From: Dictyostelium firmibasis
Taxonomy: Eukaryota > Evosea > Eumycetozoa > Dictyosteliales > Dictyosteliaceae
Reading direction: 5' to 3'
DNA: 60,758 bases
NCBI GenBank assembly: GCA_036169595.1
Contig: JAVFKY010000008.1
Coordinates: forward strand, 35,001 to 95,758
Of the stretch, positions 26,314 through 37,760 are shown one piece after another. Each line of letters opens with the position of its first letter. Positions within the stretch are counted from its first letter, which is position 1. The notes beneath the pieces were generated by a model that was given only the letters and a program-made list of their open reading frames with translations, was not told where the DNA came from and ran no database searches. Made by a program: the position numbers and the translations under genes.

Positions 26314-26926
26314 AGTAAGAATTAAAAAATATAAAAAAAATAATAAAAAAAAAAATAATGGCAATAATAAAAAAAAAATAATAAAAAAAAAAAATAACAA
26401 TAATAAATAAAAAAAAAAAATATAATAATCAAACATAGCGAATATTTTATAAATTTTAATAATATAGTAATATTAATAAAATTTCTTATTTATTATAATT
26501 GATTTAATAGTGGCCCGTACAAAACAAACCGCAAGAAAATCAACTGGTGCTAAAGTACCAAGAAAGCATTTGGGTAATAAATCATCCCACTCCAACAAAT
26601 CTTTCCCATCAACCCAAGGTTTGAAGAAAACTCATCGTTTCAGACCAGGTACTGTCGCACTCAGAGAAATCCGTAGATACCAAAAGTCATCTGAACTCTT
26701 AATCAAGAAGTTACCATTCCAACGTTTAGTTAGAGAAATCGCTCAAGAATTCAAAACTGATCTTCGTTTCCAAGCTGCTGCCATCCAAGCTCTTCAAGAA
26801 GCCTCAGAAGCTTACTTGGTTGGTCTCTTCGAAGATACCAATTTATGTGCTATCCACGCTAAACGTGTCACTATCATGGTTAAAGATATTCAATTAGCCA
26901 GACGTATCAGAGGTGAACGTGCTTAA
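26314..26926 (+). CDS. Histone H3 (dictyostelid-type)
   Basis: Nucleosome core histone, 138 residues with Met. The open frame starts at GCC with no ATG; TAG at 26508-26510 is an acceptor, so the A of the ATG must come from an upstream exon. Best fit: AAGA ending at 26314, donor GTAAGA at 26315, acceptor at 26510, joining A to TG-GCC. A weaker alternative donor (GTAATA, 26467) also gives ATG. The tail [14 protein letters not shown] (K4, K9, K14) is conserved. Beyond K18 it departs from animal H3 ([20 protein letters not shown]), two residues longer, with NKS where ARKS around K27 would be. The fold from [18 protein letters not shown] to the C-terminus is well conserved, with differences such as MVKDIQ for MPKDIQ. 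C-ending codons are frequent, indicating high expression. A histone-type stem-loop follows the stop. Confidence 0.93.
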
Positions 26927-26974
26927 AATTATTACAAATTTCAATTGAAACCAATAGAGTGTAACCACTCCAAA

Positions 26975-26990
26975 GGTGTTTTTTAACACC
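26975..26990 (+). promoter_or_regulatory. Histone mRNA 3' stem-loop
   Basis: GGTGTT-TTTT-AACACC, a 6-bp stem with a 4-base T loop, 48 bases after the H3 stop. It is flanked by CAAA on the 5' side and ACAC on the 3' side. This has the size, GG...CC closing pairs, U-rich tetraloop and A-rich flanks of the animal replication-dependent histone mRNA stem-loop that binds SLBP. A processing role is inferred from that match. Confidence 0.65.
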
Positions 26991-27526
26991 ACACAAAAAA
27001 ACAAAATTTTTATCATGCATTTGATATTATCTATCTTTTTAATATGTTTTTTTTTTAAAAAATTAAACTAATTATTTGTGATTATAACATATATTAACTA
27101 TATCTATTATTTATAGCCGATTTAATCAAATATTTAAATCCAGGTAAAATATTATTAATTATTAATTTTTTTACCATATAACCCTAAAAACATCGTTATT
27201 AAATAATATTAAACACAAAACTAACAAAATATAATTATGATAATTTTAAAAAAACTTTTTTAATTTATTTTTTTTTTTCAAAATCCATATTATCCTTATT
27301 TAATATATATGATAAAACTTATTTTGTTTTTAATTACTTTTTTTTTTTTATATTATAAAAATCCAATAAATTGTTTTCAATAACATACCACTAAAAAATA
27401 ATATTCCACTATTAATATACTTTAAGTTGAGTTTTTTGAAACAAGAAAATAAAAATAAAAAATTTGAAAGTTAATTGTTTTTTTGAATTTATTTGCACTA
27501 ATTAACTTTATTATTAAATTTTATTG
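26991..27526. other. Intergenic between H3 and its copy
   Basis: A/T-rich spacer with no ORF or motif that I can support. Its right end (to 27526) corresponds in position to the intron and leader of the intact H3 gene but has diverged, and the TAG acceptor is TTG here. Confidence 0.6.
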
Positions 27527-27934
27527 TGGCTGTTACAAAACAAACCAAAATCAACTGGTGCAAAAGTACCCACAAAGAATTTAGGGAGTAAATCTTCTTC
27601 CCCAATAAATCTCAAGTACATGGAAAAGAAGGTCTAAAGGAGTCATCGTTTCAGACCTGGTACTGTCGCACTCAGAGAAATTCGTAGATACCAAAAATCA
27701 TCTGAAATCTTAATCAAGAAGTTACTATTCCAAAGTTTAGTTAGAGAAATCGCTCAAGAATTCAAAACTGATTTTCGTTTCCAAGCTGCCATTCAAGCCC
27801 TTCAAGAAGCTACAGAAGATTATTTAGTTGGTCTCTTTGAAGATACTAATTTATGTGCTATCCACGCTAAACGTGTCACTATCATGGTTAAAAATATTCA
27901 ATTGACCAGACATATCAGAGGTGAACGTTCTTAA
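27527..27934 (+). pseudogene. Decayed histone H3 copy
   Basis: Tandem duplicate of the H3 gene 600 bases upstream; the last 290 bases align with few differences. It is broken at the 5' end: the splice acceptor TAG before the second exon reads TTG, and five bases (GCAAG) of the ACC-GCA-AGA segment are missing, which shifts the frame through the tail. Further indels follow in the 20-40 region. From [20 protein letters not shown] onward the frame is open to a TAA, with one Ala lost ([11 protein letters not shown]) and conservative and non-conservative changes ([23 protein letters not shown]). No ATG serves this frame. The downstream stem-loop is also degraded. Confidence 0.88.
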
Positions 27935-27970
27935 ATTTAAATGAAATCAATAGAGTGTAAAAAACAAAAA

Positions 27971-27986
27971 GGCGTTTTTTAACACA
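27971..27986 (+). other. Degraded histone stem-loop copy
   Basis: GGCGTT-TTTT-AACACA downstream of the H3 pseudogene aligns with the stem-loop of the intact gene, including the AAA before it. Two of six pairs are lost, so the element has decayed together with the coding copy. Confidence 0.6.
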
Positions 27987-28327
27987 CATCAGAACTTTAA
28001 ATATCCATACATTTTTATTTTTTATTTTTTTCACTATTTTTTAAAATAGTAGTAATTATTCACTTTAATCTCTGTAAGTTTTTCAGAAAATATTATAAAA
28101 TTGTAACCTAATTTATTTCGGAAATTAAAAAATGACGCTATATTTCATAATAATGGAAGAAATTTTGGAGAATAACAGTAGTTTTAAATTCCGTTTTTAA
28201 AAGAAACGACAATTTTTATTTTTTTTTTATTTTATATTTTTTTTTTTTGCATTGACACACATTTTATAATTTTTATTACTTTTTCATTTTTTTTTTTTTT
28301 TTTTTTTTATAAAATGCAGGTATTATA
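27987..28327. other. Intergenic upstream of SLC4 gene
   Basis: A/T-rich with a T-run and a short leader. An ATG at 28314 opens only four codons before a TAA, so the ATG at 28328 is taken as the start of the next gene. No other feature seen. Confidence 0.6.
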
Positions 28328-30883
<2,556 letters not shown>

Positions 30884-31110
30884 AATTTTAAATTAATTAT
30901 TAAATATTTTTTTTTTCACCAATAATAATAAGATTGGATCATCATGATGTTTTAATCGAAGGAATCATAAATGATGAAGTTTAGGAAAGTGTTAAAAGTA
31001 TTTTTTTAATTTTTTATTTTTAATTTTTTTTTAAAAAATGTTATTGAATAAATTTTTTTTAATTTTTTTGTGATTTCAGAAGATTTTTTTTTTTTTTTTT
31101 TTTTTGAAAG

Positions 31111-31215
31111 AATTTTCCCAACGTTCCATAGAACTTAATGCTAAACGTTTGTACAGCCTCACAACAAATTTTATTATTATTGTATACTTATTGGGCAGGG
31201 GTCTGAATTTGGTTT
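31111..31215. other. Mixed-composition island, RNA or relic
   Basis: The island includes a GTTC-CATA-GAAC hairpin (31123-31134), two AACGTT copies, and CCCAA (31117-31121) with TTGGG (31191-31195) that could close an 80-base structure. One plus frame is also open through it (SQRSIELNAKRLYSLTTNFI). Either a structured non-coding RNA or a decayed coding fragment would fit; neither is established. Confidence 0.3.
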
Positions 31216-31299
31216 ATAAATTTTTTTTTATTTTATATTTTTTTTTCATTTTTTTATAAACGTTTTTTTTTTTTTTTTTTTTTTTCACTTTTTTCAATA

Positions 31300-31410
31300 A
31301 TGATTTCATTTGTTTCAAAATTTTCTAAAGTAAAAAGTTTAAGCTCGTTACTAGCTAATAACTATTGTCATAAAAAGTCAATATTATTTCAACCTCAATC
31401 AAAATGTTAG
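31300..31410 (+). CDS. Possible 36-residue ORF
   Basis: ATG at 31300 after a typical T-run and CAATA leader, open for 36 codons: MISFVSKFSKVKSLSSLLAN and so on, ending CHKKSILFQPQSKC then TAG. The N-terminus is basic and amphipathic, like a mitochondrial presequence. It could be a tiny gene or the first exon of something degraded; the GTATTA after the stop does not splice in phase to the next gene. Weakly supported. Confidence 0.3.
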   Translation: MISFVSKFSKVKSLSSLLANNYCHKKSILFQPQSKC

Positions 31411-31632
31411 TATTAGATCAAATTATATTATCCCAATATCCATAATTTAAAAATAATAATAATAATAACAACAATGAAATAATTAAATGTGGTTTTTTTT
31501 TTTATTTTTTTTTTTTTTATTTTTTTTTTTTTTGTTTTTTCACTTTTTATTATTTTTTAATTTTATTAAATTAAAATTTAATTTCAATTTTTGAAATAAA
31601 TATTGTATTATTTGTAAATTAAACAGAAAAAA

Positions 31633-32725
31633 ATGAGTCGTGAAAATTTAAAGATTTTAACTCTAGCTGCTACTATTGGTTTTTCAGTTGCAGTCACTAC
31701 CCTTTTATTTAGATACTATTCAAATAAAAATAACAGTTTATCATCATTTGATGTTGATGAAAATAATACTGCCACACCAAAACCAACACCAACACCAACA
31801 TCAAATCCAACACCATCCACTTCATCAACTAATAATGATGTTAATCAAGGACAAAAAAAACAACAACAATCTCAACCACAACCACAAGTTTTAGATATTG
31901 AGGAATTAATTGCAAAATGTGGTTTTTGTAGGTAAGTGTCAAAAACTTAAACAATTATTTTAGATCAAAAATTTATTCTTTTTTTTTTTTTTTTTTTTTT
32001 TTTAATATTATTATTATTTTAATAGACCAGAAATGACCGATTCAAATAAAGAATCACCAAATAATTCTATTTCAACATATCATAGACATTATTTCCTTTG
32101 CACAGGTATTCCAAGTGAAGAATGGCCAGCAAAGTTATATAGTGCCACACCACTTTTAGAAAGTTTCCAACAAGTAATGAAAAAGTATGAAAACAACCCA
32201 AGAAAGAACCAAGTAGTCAATGGTTCTGACATTCCACCAGCCAATAAAGATACACTCGATGTGATCATTTTCCCAGAGATGGTTAAATTGGTTGGATTGA
32301 CTCCAGACACCATGGAAAAAGCATTACAATATTTCCAAGATAATGATACCATTGATCTCTCAAATTTCCCATCTGAAATTCAAGTAGAACAATTGAATGG
32401 AAAATATATCTTCATTTGCACCCACAAACAAAAAGACCAACGTTGTGGCTATTGTGGTCCAATTTTAGTAGATCAATTAAGAGATCAAATCAACCAAAGA
32501 GGTTTAGAAAAAGAGATTCAAGTGTTTGGTACCTCTCATGTCGGTGGTCACAAATATGCCGGTAATGTTTTAGTTTTTCCACCAGGAAATTGGTATGGTT
32601 ATGTAACCCCAGATGATGTCTCCTCCATCATTGATTCCACCATTTCTGGTGAAGTCATTCAAAAGCTTCATCGTGGTACCATGGGCACTGAAATTCCAAA
32701 AAAAGAAAAATCAAACAAACATTAA
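31633..32725 (+). CDS. Apd1/Aim32-like Fe-S protein
   Basis: Sucrase/ferredoxin-like (thioredoxin-fold) protein of 332 residues from exons 31633..31931 and 32026..32725 (GTAAGT...ATAG, phase 2). Residues 9-28 form a single hydrophobic segment (LTLAATIGFSVAVTTLLF) following a basic start, so it is membrane-anchored, possibly in mitochondria. A Pro/Thr/Gln-rich linker follows. The conserved domain carries CGFCRPEM and a later CTHKQKDQRC (C231, C240) and HVGGH (H271, H275) followed by KYAGNVLVFPPGNWYGYV. In yeast Apd1 the two Cys nine apart and two His four apart bind a 2Fe-2S cluster, and the same pattern is present here. A redox role at the mitochondrial or ER membrane is inferred; the exact partner is unknown. 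Confidence 0.85.
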
Positions 32726-33338
32726 ATAATATTACCAAATAAATTATTTCTTAAAAAAAAAAATTATTTATACTCATAAAAAAAAAACCCTTTCAACAAT
32801 CAGTGGTCACCTTTTTTTATTTTAAAAATGGGATATTTTTATTTTTTTTAAATTTTAAATTGTATTTTTTTTATTTTTTTTTTTTATTTTTATTATTTAT
32901 TTTAATTTTTCTTTGCCTATTAAATTATTTTTTCTCTTTGTTTTATTTTTTAAATTATAAACGAAATGGGTAGAACTCCAGTTTTCACAATTCCAGATCC
33001 ATCAAAAACTATTGCCCAAAATAGTAACAGAGCCCCAGTTTTGGGTAAGTTTGCAAAACTTTGATTTAGGGGGAGAAAGTTCCAGAATGCTTTATCAAGC
33101 CAACTAAAATAAATTGAAACTAACTTTGTTAAAATATTTTTAGTCAAATCACCCGTCATTAGATTTTGTTCTTAGCTTTACACAGCTCTGCATCTAATAA
33201 AAAAAAATCATTAAATAAATTGTTAATTTTATACAATAATTATTTTATTAAAAAAAAAAAAAAAAAAAATTTCTTTTTTTTTTTTTTCACCAAACTTTTT
33301 TTTTTTTTTTTGTTTTAATTTTTAACTTAAAAAAAATA
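32726..33338. other. Intergenic holding a possible mini-gene
   Basis: A/T-rich spacer with one coding-like patch at 32966-33175 (separate entry). The rest is A/T runs and an A-rich leader before the ATG at 33339. Confidence 0.6.
32966..33175 (+). CDS. Possible two-exon mini-gene or truncated relic
   Basis: ATG at 32966 opens MGRTPVFTIPDPSKTIAQNS then NRAPVL. A strong donor (GTAAGT, 33045) and acceptor (TTTTTAG, 33143) join it in phase to VKSPVIRFCS and a TAG, giving 36 residues. The 99-base intron is unusually rich in G and C for this genome and has a second AG (TTTAG, GGGGAG) that also keeps an open frame for some codons. The clean splice signals suggest a recently truncated or very small gene. 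I do not recognise the product. Confidence 0.4.
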
Positions 33339-35687
33339 ATGAATAGTTCAGTGATAAAAGTATTTAAAAATAAATATCTTTTTAATAAAATATTAGAATC
33401 AATAAAGGATGAAAGAAAATCAAAACATAATAGATATAGTTATGAAGAGATAAATTGTGTTGAGTGGATGATAAGAAATAAATATAATTCACTTCTAAAA
33501 TTAAAGGTGAAACGTGGTGAATATCTTTTTTTTTTCAAAGAGGTAGGAAATCCCTCAGCTTTAGAGTCTATATTCAAACATAATGAACTAAATAACGATT
33601 TAGAGTTTCTAATACAGCTATTTCAAAACTATAAAGATTACTTTTTACCATCATCATATGAATGTATTGAGCAATCAATTAAATGTGATTGTTTACCAGT
33701 TTTTAAATTATTCTTTGAAACTGATCACCTTAAAGACTATAGGGATTCACTATTTAAAAATGATAAAATTGGCACTGATGATCACCATCATGATCATCAA
33801 CTATTTTATAAACTATTTAAACTATCAATTAATAGTAACTCGTTTAGTATCTCAAAGTTTATTAATGATAGATATAAAATAACAAAAGAAAATAGTTTTA
33901 GCATTAATGATTTTTGGAAAGAGATATTAGTTGAATATAGAGAACATACTAGCGATATCATCGAAACCAACACAATTCTATCAATTAATTCAAGAGTTGA
34001 TTTTATTTTGAATCAATTAAAACTTTCTGAACCAATTAAAAAAATACCAAATTTGTTGAATTCATTTTATCCAATCAAAATTGAAACTATTAGTCTAAAG
34101 GATTTATTACATTCAAACTATACAATATTAAAAATTAAAAATGTTTTCGACATAAAAGAAATTGAACAACAATCAACCATTGAAATTGTAAAAAACTTTT
34201 CTTTATTAACTTTAAATGAGTTGGATCAAATGATTTTCAAAGAAAACGATTTAAAAACTTCGATTAAATTATTTAATTCAAATGAATATCAAGGAAACAT
34301 TGGAAAATTATTTTTAAATTTAATACCATTTACAACAAAGATCAAAGAAGAGTTTTCATTCTTTTCCTCTTTATCTATTAGACCAAATTTCTATAACGAT
34401 AACCTTTTATTTTATTTTAAAAAGTATCAATCAAAGTTTTCTCAATTTTCAACTGGTCAATCAATGACTTCTTTACAGATTGATGATGTATTAATTTGGC
34501 AAGATTCAATGGTTTTTCCTTTTGAAAATTTTAAATATGATAAAAGCCTACAGTTTGAATTTATTTCAGTCATTGCCAAAGAAATATTAAATAACCCTTT
34601 GAATCCTAAAAATTTTACAAAAGATAAATTACTAAATCAATTGATAGGGTTTGATTGTTTAGATTTGATTAAATTTTTGTTTGATCAATTAAATTCTATT
34701 AATATTCCATTGATTAGTTTATGTAAATCTAAATCAATTGAAGTTTTTGATTTCCTTTATAATAGGCTTTCATTACCCTCAATTTCATTAGAGTATTTAT
34801 TAGTTTATTGTGCTAAAGATAATCTATTAATTCTTGATCACTATAAAAAATCATATCCAAATCAATACCATCAATCGTTAAAGGGTGACATTGTATGGTC
34901 AACTATAACTATTTCAATTATGGCCTTTACTTTTCTTTATGCTAATATCGATGACTTTATAGAACATTACGATTCATTTGATATTTGGTCAATAAAGCAA
35001 TTAATTGATTCCAACCGATCATCATTTCTTTATAGATCTTTTGATTGCTATAAATTCTTTGTGGAATCAACTCCTTCAAATAAATCATATCGATGCTATT
35101 ATGATTCACAAAACATTGGATCCGATTACTTTGAAATTTTACATTGGTTAATGAAAACAAAGAAATCAGACATTGAATCTGGTAGATGTAGCTTTAGTTT
35201 AGATACTTACTTTTCAAACGAAATTCCATTACTTTACCACTATTACCATGGAAGTTTAGAGTCTAGATTATCAACTGTAAACCATACTTTCCTATTTAGC
35301 CAAACAAACTCTAAAATCTTTAATCTGATAGTGGAAATTGGTAAAAGAGGTGACATTGAATCATTTAAAATGGTTATTAATAAAATCAACTCTTTATCTC
35401 TAGAAGAAAATATTGATGAATCTATATTATTGGTTTTTAGAAGCACACTGACAAAAATTTTAATTAAAACCGCCTCGCAATATGACAGATTTCAAATAAT
35501 ATCATTTTGTTCGAAAATATTCTCCATCAACCAACTCTCTAAAGAAACTATTATTAAAGAATGTCAAAGAAATGGTAGTATAAAATTGGCAACAATTTTA
35601 AAATATTCATTAAATTACACTTTTAATTATGAAAATATTGAAAATGTATTTTTATTGAATTATTTAAAAAAAAAAAAAATAAAATAA
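33339..35687 (+). CDS. Dictyostelid-specific repeat-family protein
   Basis: Single-exon gene of 782 residues. The N-terminus MNSSVIKVFKNKYLFNKILE followed by charged helices, and recurring units of about 30 residues (helix-turn-helix, for example FLIQLFQNYKDYFLPSSYE and ECIEQSIKCDCLPVFKLFFE), resemble the large D. discoideum family of degenerate ankyrin-like proteins. I see no catalytic motif, signal peptide or membrane segment. The encoded sequence is rich in Asn, Ile, Lys, Ser and Phe without homopolymer runs. Family assignment is from remembered sequence style, so moderate; function is unknown. Confidence 0.7.
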   Translation: MNSSVIKVFKNKYLFNKILESIKDERKSKHNRYSYEEINCVEWMIRNKYNSLLKLKVKRGEYLFFFKEVGNPSALESIFKHNELNNDLEFLIQLFQNYKDYFLPSSYECIEQSIKCDCLPVFKLFFETDHLKDYRDSLFKNDKIGTDDHHHDHQLFYKLFKLSINSNSFSISKFINDRYKITKENSFSINDFWKEILVEYREHTSDIIETNTILSINSRVDFILNQLKLSEPIKKIPNLLNSFYPIKIETISLKDLLHSNYTILKIKNVFDIKEIEQQSTIEIVKNFSLLTLNELDQMIFKENDLKTSIKLFNSNEYQGNIGKLFLNLIPFTTKIKEEFSFFSSLSIRPNFYNDNLLFYFKKYQSKFSQFSTGQSMTSLQIDDVLIWQDSMVFPFENFKYDKSLQFEFISVIAKEILNNPLNPKNFTKDKLLNQLIGFDCLDLIKFLFDQLNSINIPLISLCKSKSIEVFDFLYNRLSLPSISLEYLLVYCAKDNLLILDHYKKSYPNQYHQSLKGDIVWSTITISIMAFTFLYANIDDFIEHYDSFDIWSIKQLIDSNRSSFLYRSFDCYKFFVESTPSNKSYRCYYDSQNIGSDYFEILHWLMKTKKSDIESGRCSFSLDTYFSNEIPLLYHYYHGSLESRLSTVNHTFLFSQTNSKIFNLIVEIGKRGDIESFKMVINKINSLSLEENIDESILLVFRSTLTKILIKTASQYDRFQIISFCSKIFSINQLSKETIIKECQRNGSIKLATILKYSLNYTFNYENIENVFLLNYLKKKKIK

Positions 35688-35802
35688 AAACAATTTTTTT
35701 TTTTTTTCAAAAGATGTTTTTTTTATTTTCATCTTTTTTTTTTTTTATTTTTTTTTTATTTTGATTTTAATATTTCGTGTGAAATTAAAAGAAATAATCA
35801 CA

Positions 35803-37648
35803 ATGAAATTATTATCAACCACATCAAAATGTTTTAAACAATCATTAAAGATAAACTATAGAAATTTTAGTTCATCAAAACAAATTTTTTCAAATTATTC
35901 AAACCATAGTAAAAAGAATTCATTTAATGAAAATGGAAATAATTATAAACTAATGACAGCAATCGGTGTTTCAGCAACAATTGGCTTAGGATTTGTAAGT
36001 ATTAATTGTAATAAAAATTGAAATTACTTTTATTTTTTTTTTTATTATTAATTAAAGTAAAAAAAATAAAAAATAAAAAAAAAAAGTTTTCAATTTTAAA
36101 TTTAGAAGAGGAAGAAAAGAAAAAAATTATAATTGAAAAGAATAAAATTGATAGAATACCAGACGAAGCAAAAAAAGAATTAGTATTAATATTTTCAGAG
36201 AGATTCGTAACACATCCATCAGATTTGGAAGCACATGGTAAAGATTTTAGTTATCATGAAAGAGCATCACCAGATGCAGTAATTTATCCACACAATCTAG
36301 AGGAAGTAAAGAAATTGGTAGATATAGTAAGAAAGTATAAAATACCATTGATTGCATGTGGTGCAATGACAAGTTTAGAGGGTCATACTCTTTCAAACTA
36401 TGGTGGTATAACGGTTGATTTTAGAAATATGTCTAGAATATTACAAGTTTATAAAGATGATTTCTATGTTACAGTTCAACCAGGTATTTCCTATGGTGAT
36501 TTAAATGAAGAGTTGAAAAAGATTGGATTCTTTTTCCCAGTTGACCCAGGTCCTGGTGCAACTATTGGTGGTATGATTGGAACAAGTGCATCGGGTACTC
36601 ATTGTGTTCACTATGGCACAATGAAAGATAATGTTCTTTCAATGAAAGTAGTGTTACCAAATGGTGATATCGTCACAACCAGAAGTAAGGCAAAGAAATC
36701 ATCGGCAGGTTATGATTTAAATCATCTCTTTATTGGATCTGAAGGTACATTGGGTATTATTGTTGAGGCATCGTTAAAGATTCAACCAATTCCAACATGT
36801 TCACAAGTTTCATTGGTAACCTTTGATAATATCACCTCTGCGTGTGATGCAGTGATTAAAACCATGCAATCAGGTGTTCAAATTGGTAGAGTAGAGCTAT
36901 TAGATGATGTTATGATGAATGCAGTTAATTTAGCAAGTAACACAAACTATTCCGAGAAACCAACATTAATTTTCGAGTTCTCAGGTCCATCACAAGGTAT
37001 GGTTCAAGAACAAATCTCCAAAGTTAGCGAAATCACCAAACAATGCAATTCATTGGATTTCAAATTCTCAAGTACAGCTGAAGAAAAAGAAAACCTTTGG
37101 ATGGCTAGAAAGGTTGCATTGTGGAGCTCAAAAATCTTAAGACCATCATCAGAAGTTTGGATTACTGATGCATGCGTTCCAATCTCAAAACTTTCACAAA
37201 TTATCGAAGAGTCCAAAATTGATATTTCCAAAACATCATTGCAAGCGCCATTAGTTGCTCATGCAGGCGATGGTAACTTTCATCTTTTCATTCTTTTCGA
37301 TCCAAATAATCCAAAAGAATTTGAAGAAGCCAAATTCATTAATGATAATTTAGTTAATAGAGCGATTGAATATAAGGGTACTTGTACTGGTGAGCATGGT
37401 GTTTCTTTTGGTAAAATTGTATTGTATTAAAAATATATATCTATCTCTCATAATATTAATAATAACAATTCATTTAATAATTAATTTATTTTTCTTTCTT
37501 TATTTTTTTTTAGAAATATTTGGATAAAGAACTAGGAACAGAAGCAGTTGATTTAATGGCTACAATTAAAAGATCAATCGACCCAACCAATATAATGAAT
37601 CCTGGCAAAGTTATTTCTGTTGAAAAATTTAATGAAAAAAAGAAATAA
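35803..37648 (+). CDS. ldhd: D-lactate dehydrogenase, mitochondrial (LDHD)
   Basis: FAD-dependent D-lactate dehydrogenase oxidising D-lactate to pyruvate in mitochondria. Exons 35803..35994, 36087..37418 and 37514..37648 give 552 residues. The start at 35803 (MKLLSTTSKCFKQSLK) is Arg/Lys/Ser-rich with few acidic residues, a mitochondrial presequence, followed by a hydrophobic stretch at 48-64. The exon-2 acceptor is an AAAG in an A-run, chosen because phase requires it. The FAD-binding domain has VTVQPGISYGDLNEEL, FFPVDPGPGATIGGMIGTSA, GTMKDNVLSMKVVLPNGDIV and NHLFIGSEGTLGII. The substrate-side domain ends with VAHAGDGNFHLFILF and GTCTGEHGVSFGK, then the last exon with DPTNIMNPGKV. These are standard LDHD/glycolate-oxidase signatures. 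Its stop lies 40 bases from that of the opposing SCYL2-like gene. Confidence 0.94.
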
Positions 37649-37688
37649 AAATTATGTTTTAAAAAAAAAAAATTTTATGAACATTCTT

Positions 37689-37710
37689 TTATTGCCAAAA
37701 ATTATTATTA

Positions 37711-37760
<50 letters not shown>

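Larger units (their letters stand above)
30884..31632. other. Intergenic with a mixed-composition island
   Basis: After the SLC4 stop there are A/T runs, then an island at 31111-31215 that is clearly less AT-rich (see separate entry), then a small ORF at 31300-31410. From 31440 it is A/T DNA leading to the ATG at 31633. Confidence 0.6.

Noticed and set aside
26467-26510. 44-base intron for histone H3
   Set aside because: Possible but very short; the GTAAGA donor at 26315 is a better match and also yields an ATG.
27527-27934. Second functional histone H3 gene
   Set aside because: It has lost the acceptor, carries a five-base deletion that shifts the frame in the tail, and has a weakened stem-loop.
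28314-28327. Start of the SLC4 gene at 28314
   Set aside because: That ATG is followed by a stop after four codons.
35761-35802. Upstream extension of LDHD
   Set aside because: It has no ATG, only TTG; the ATG at 35803 begins a proper mitochondrial presequence.
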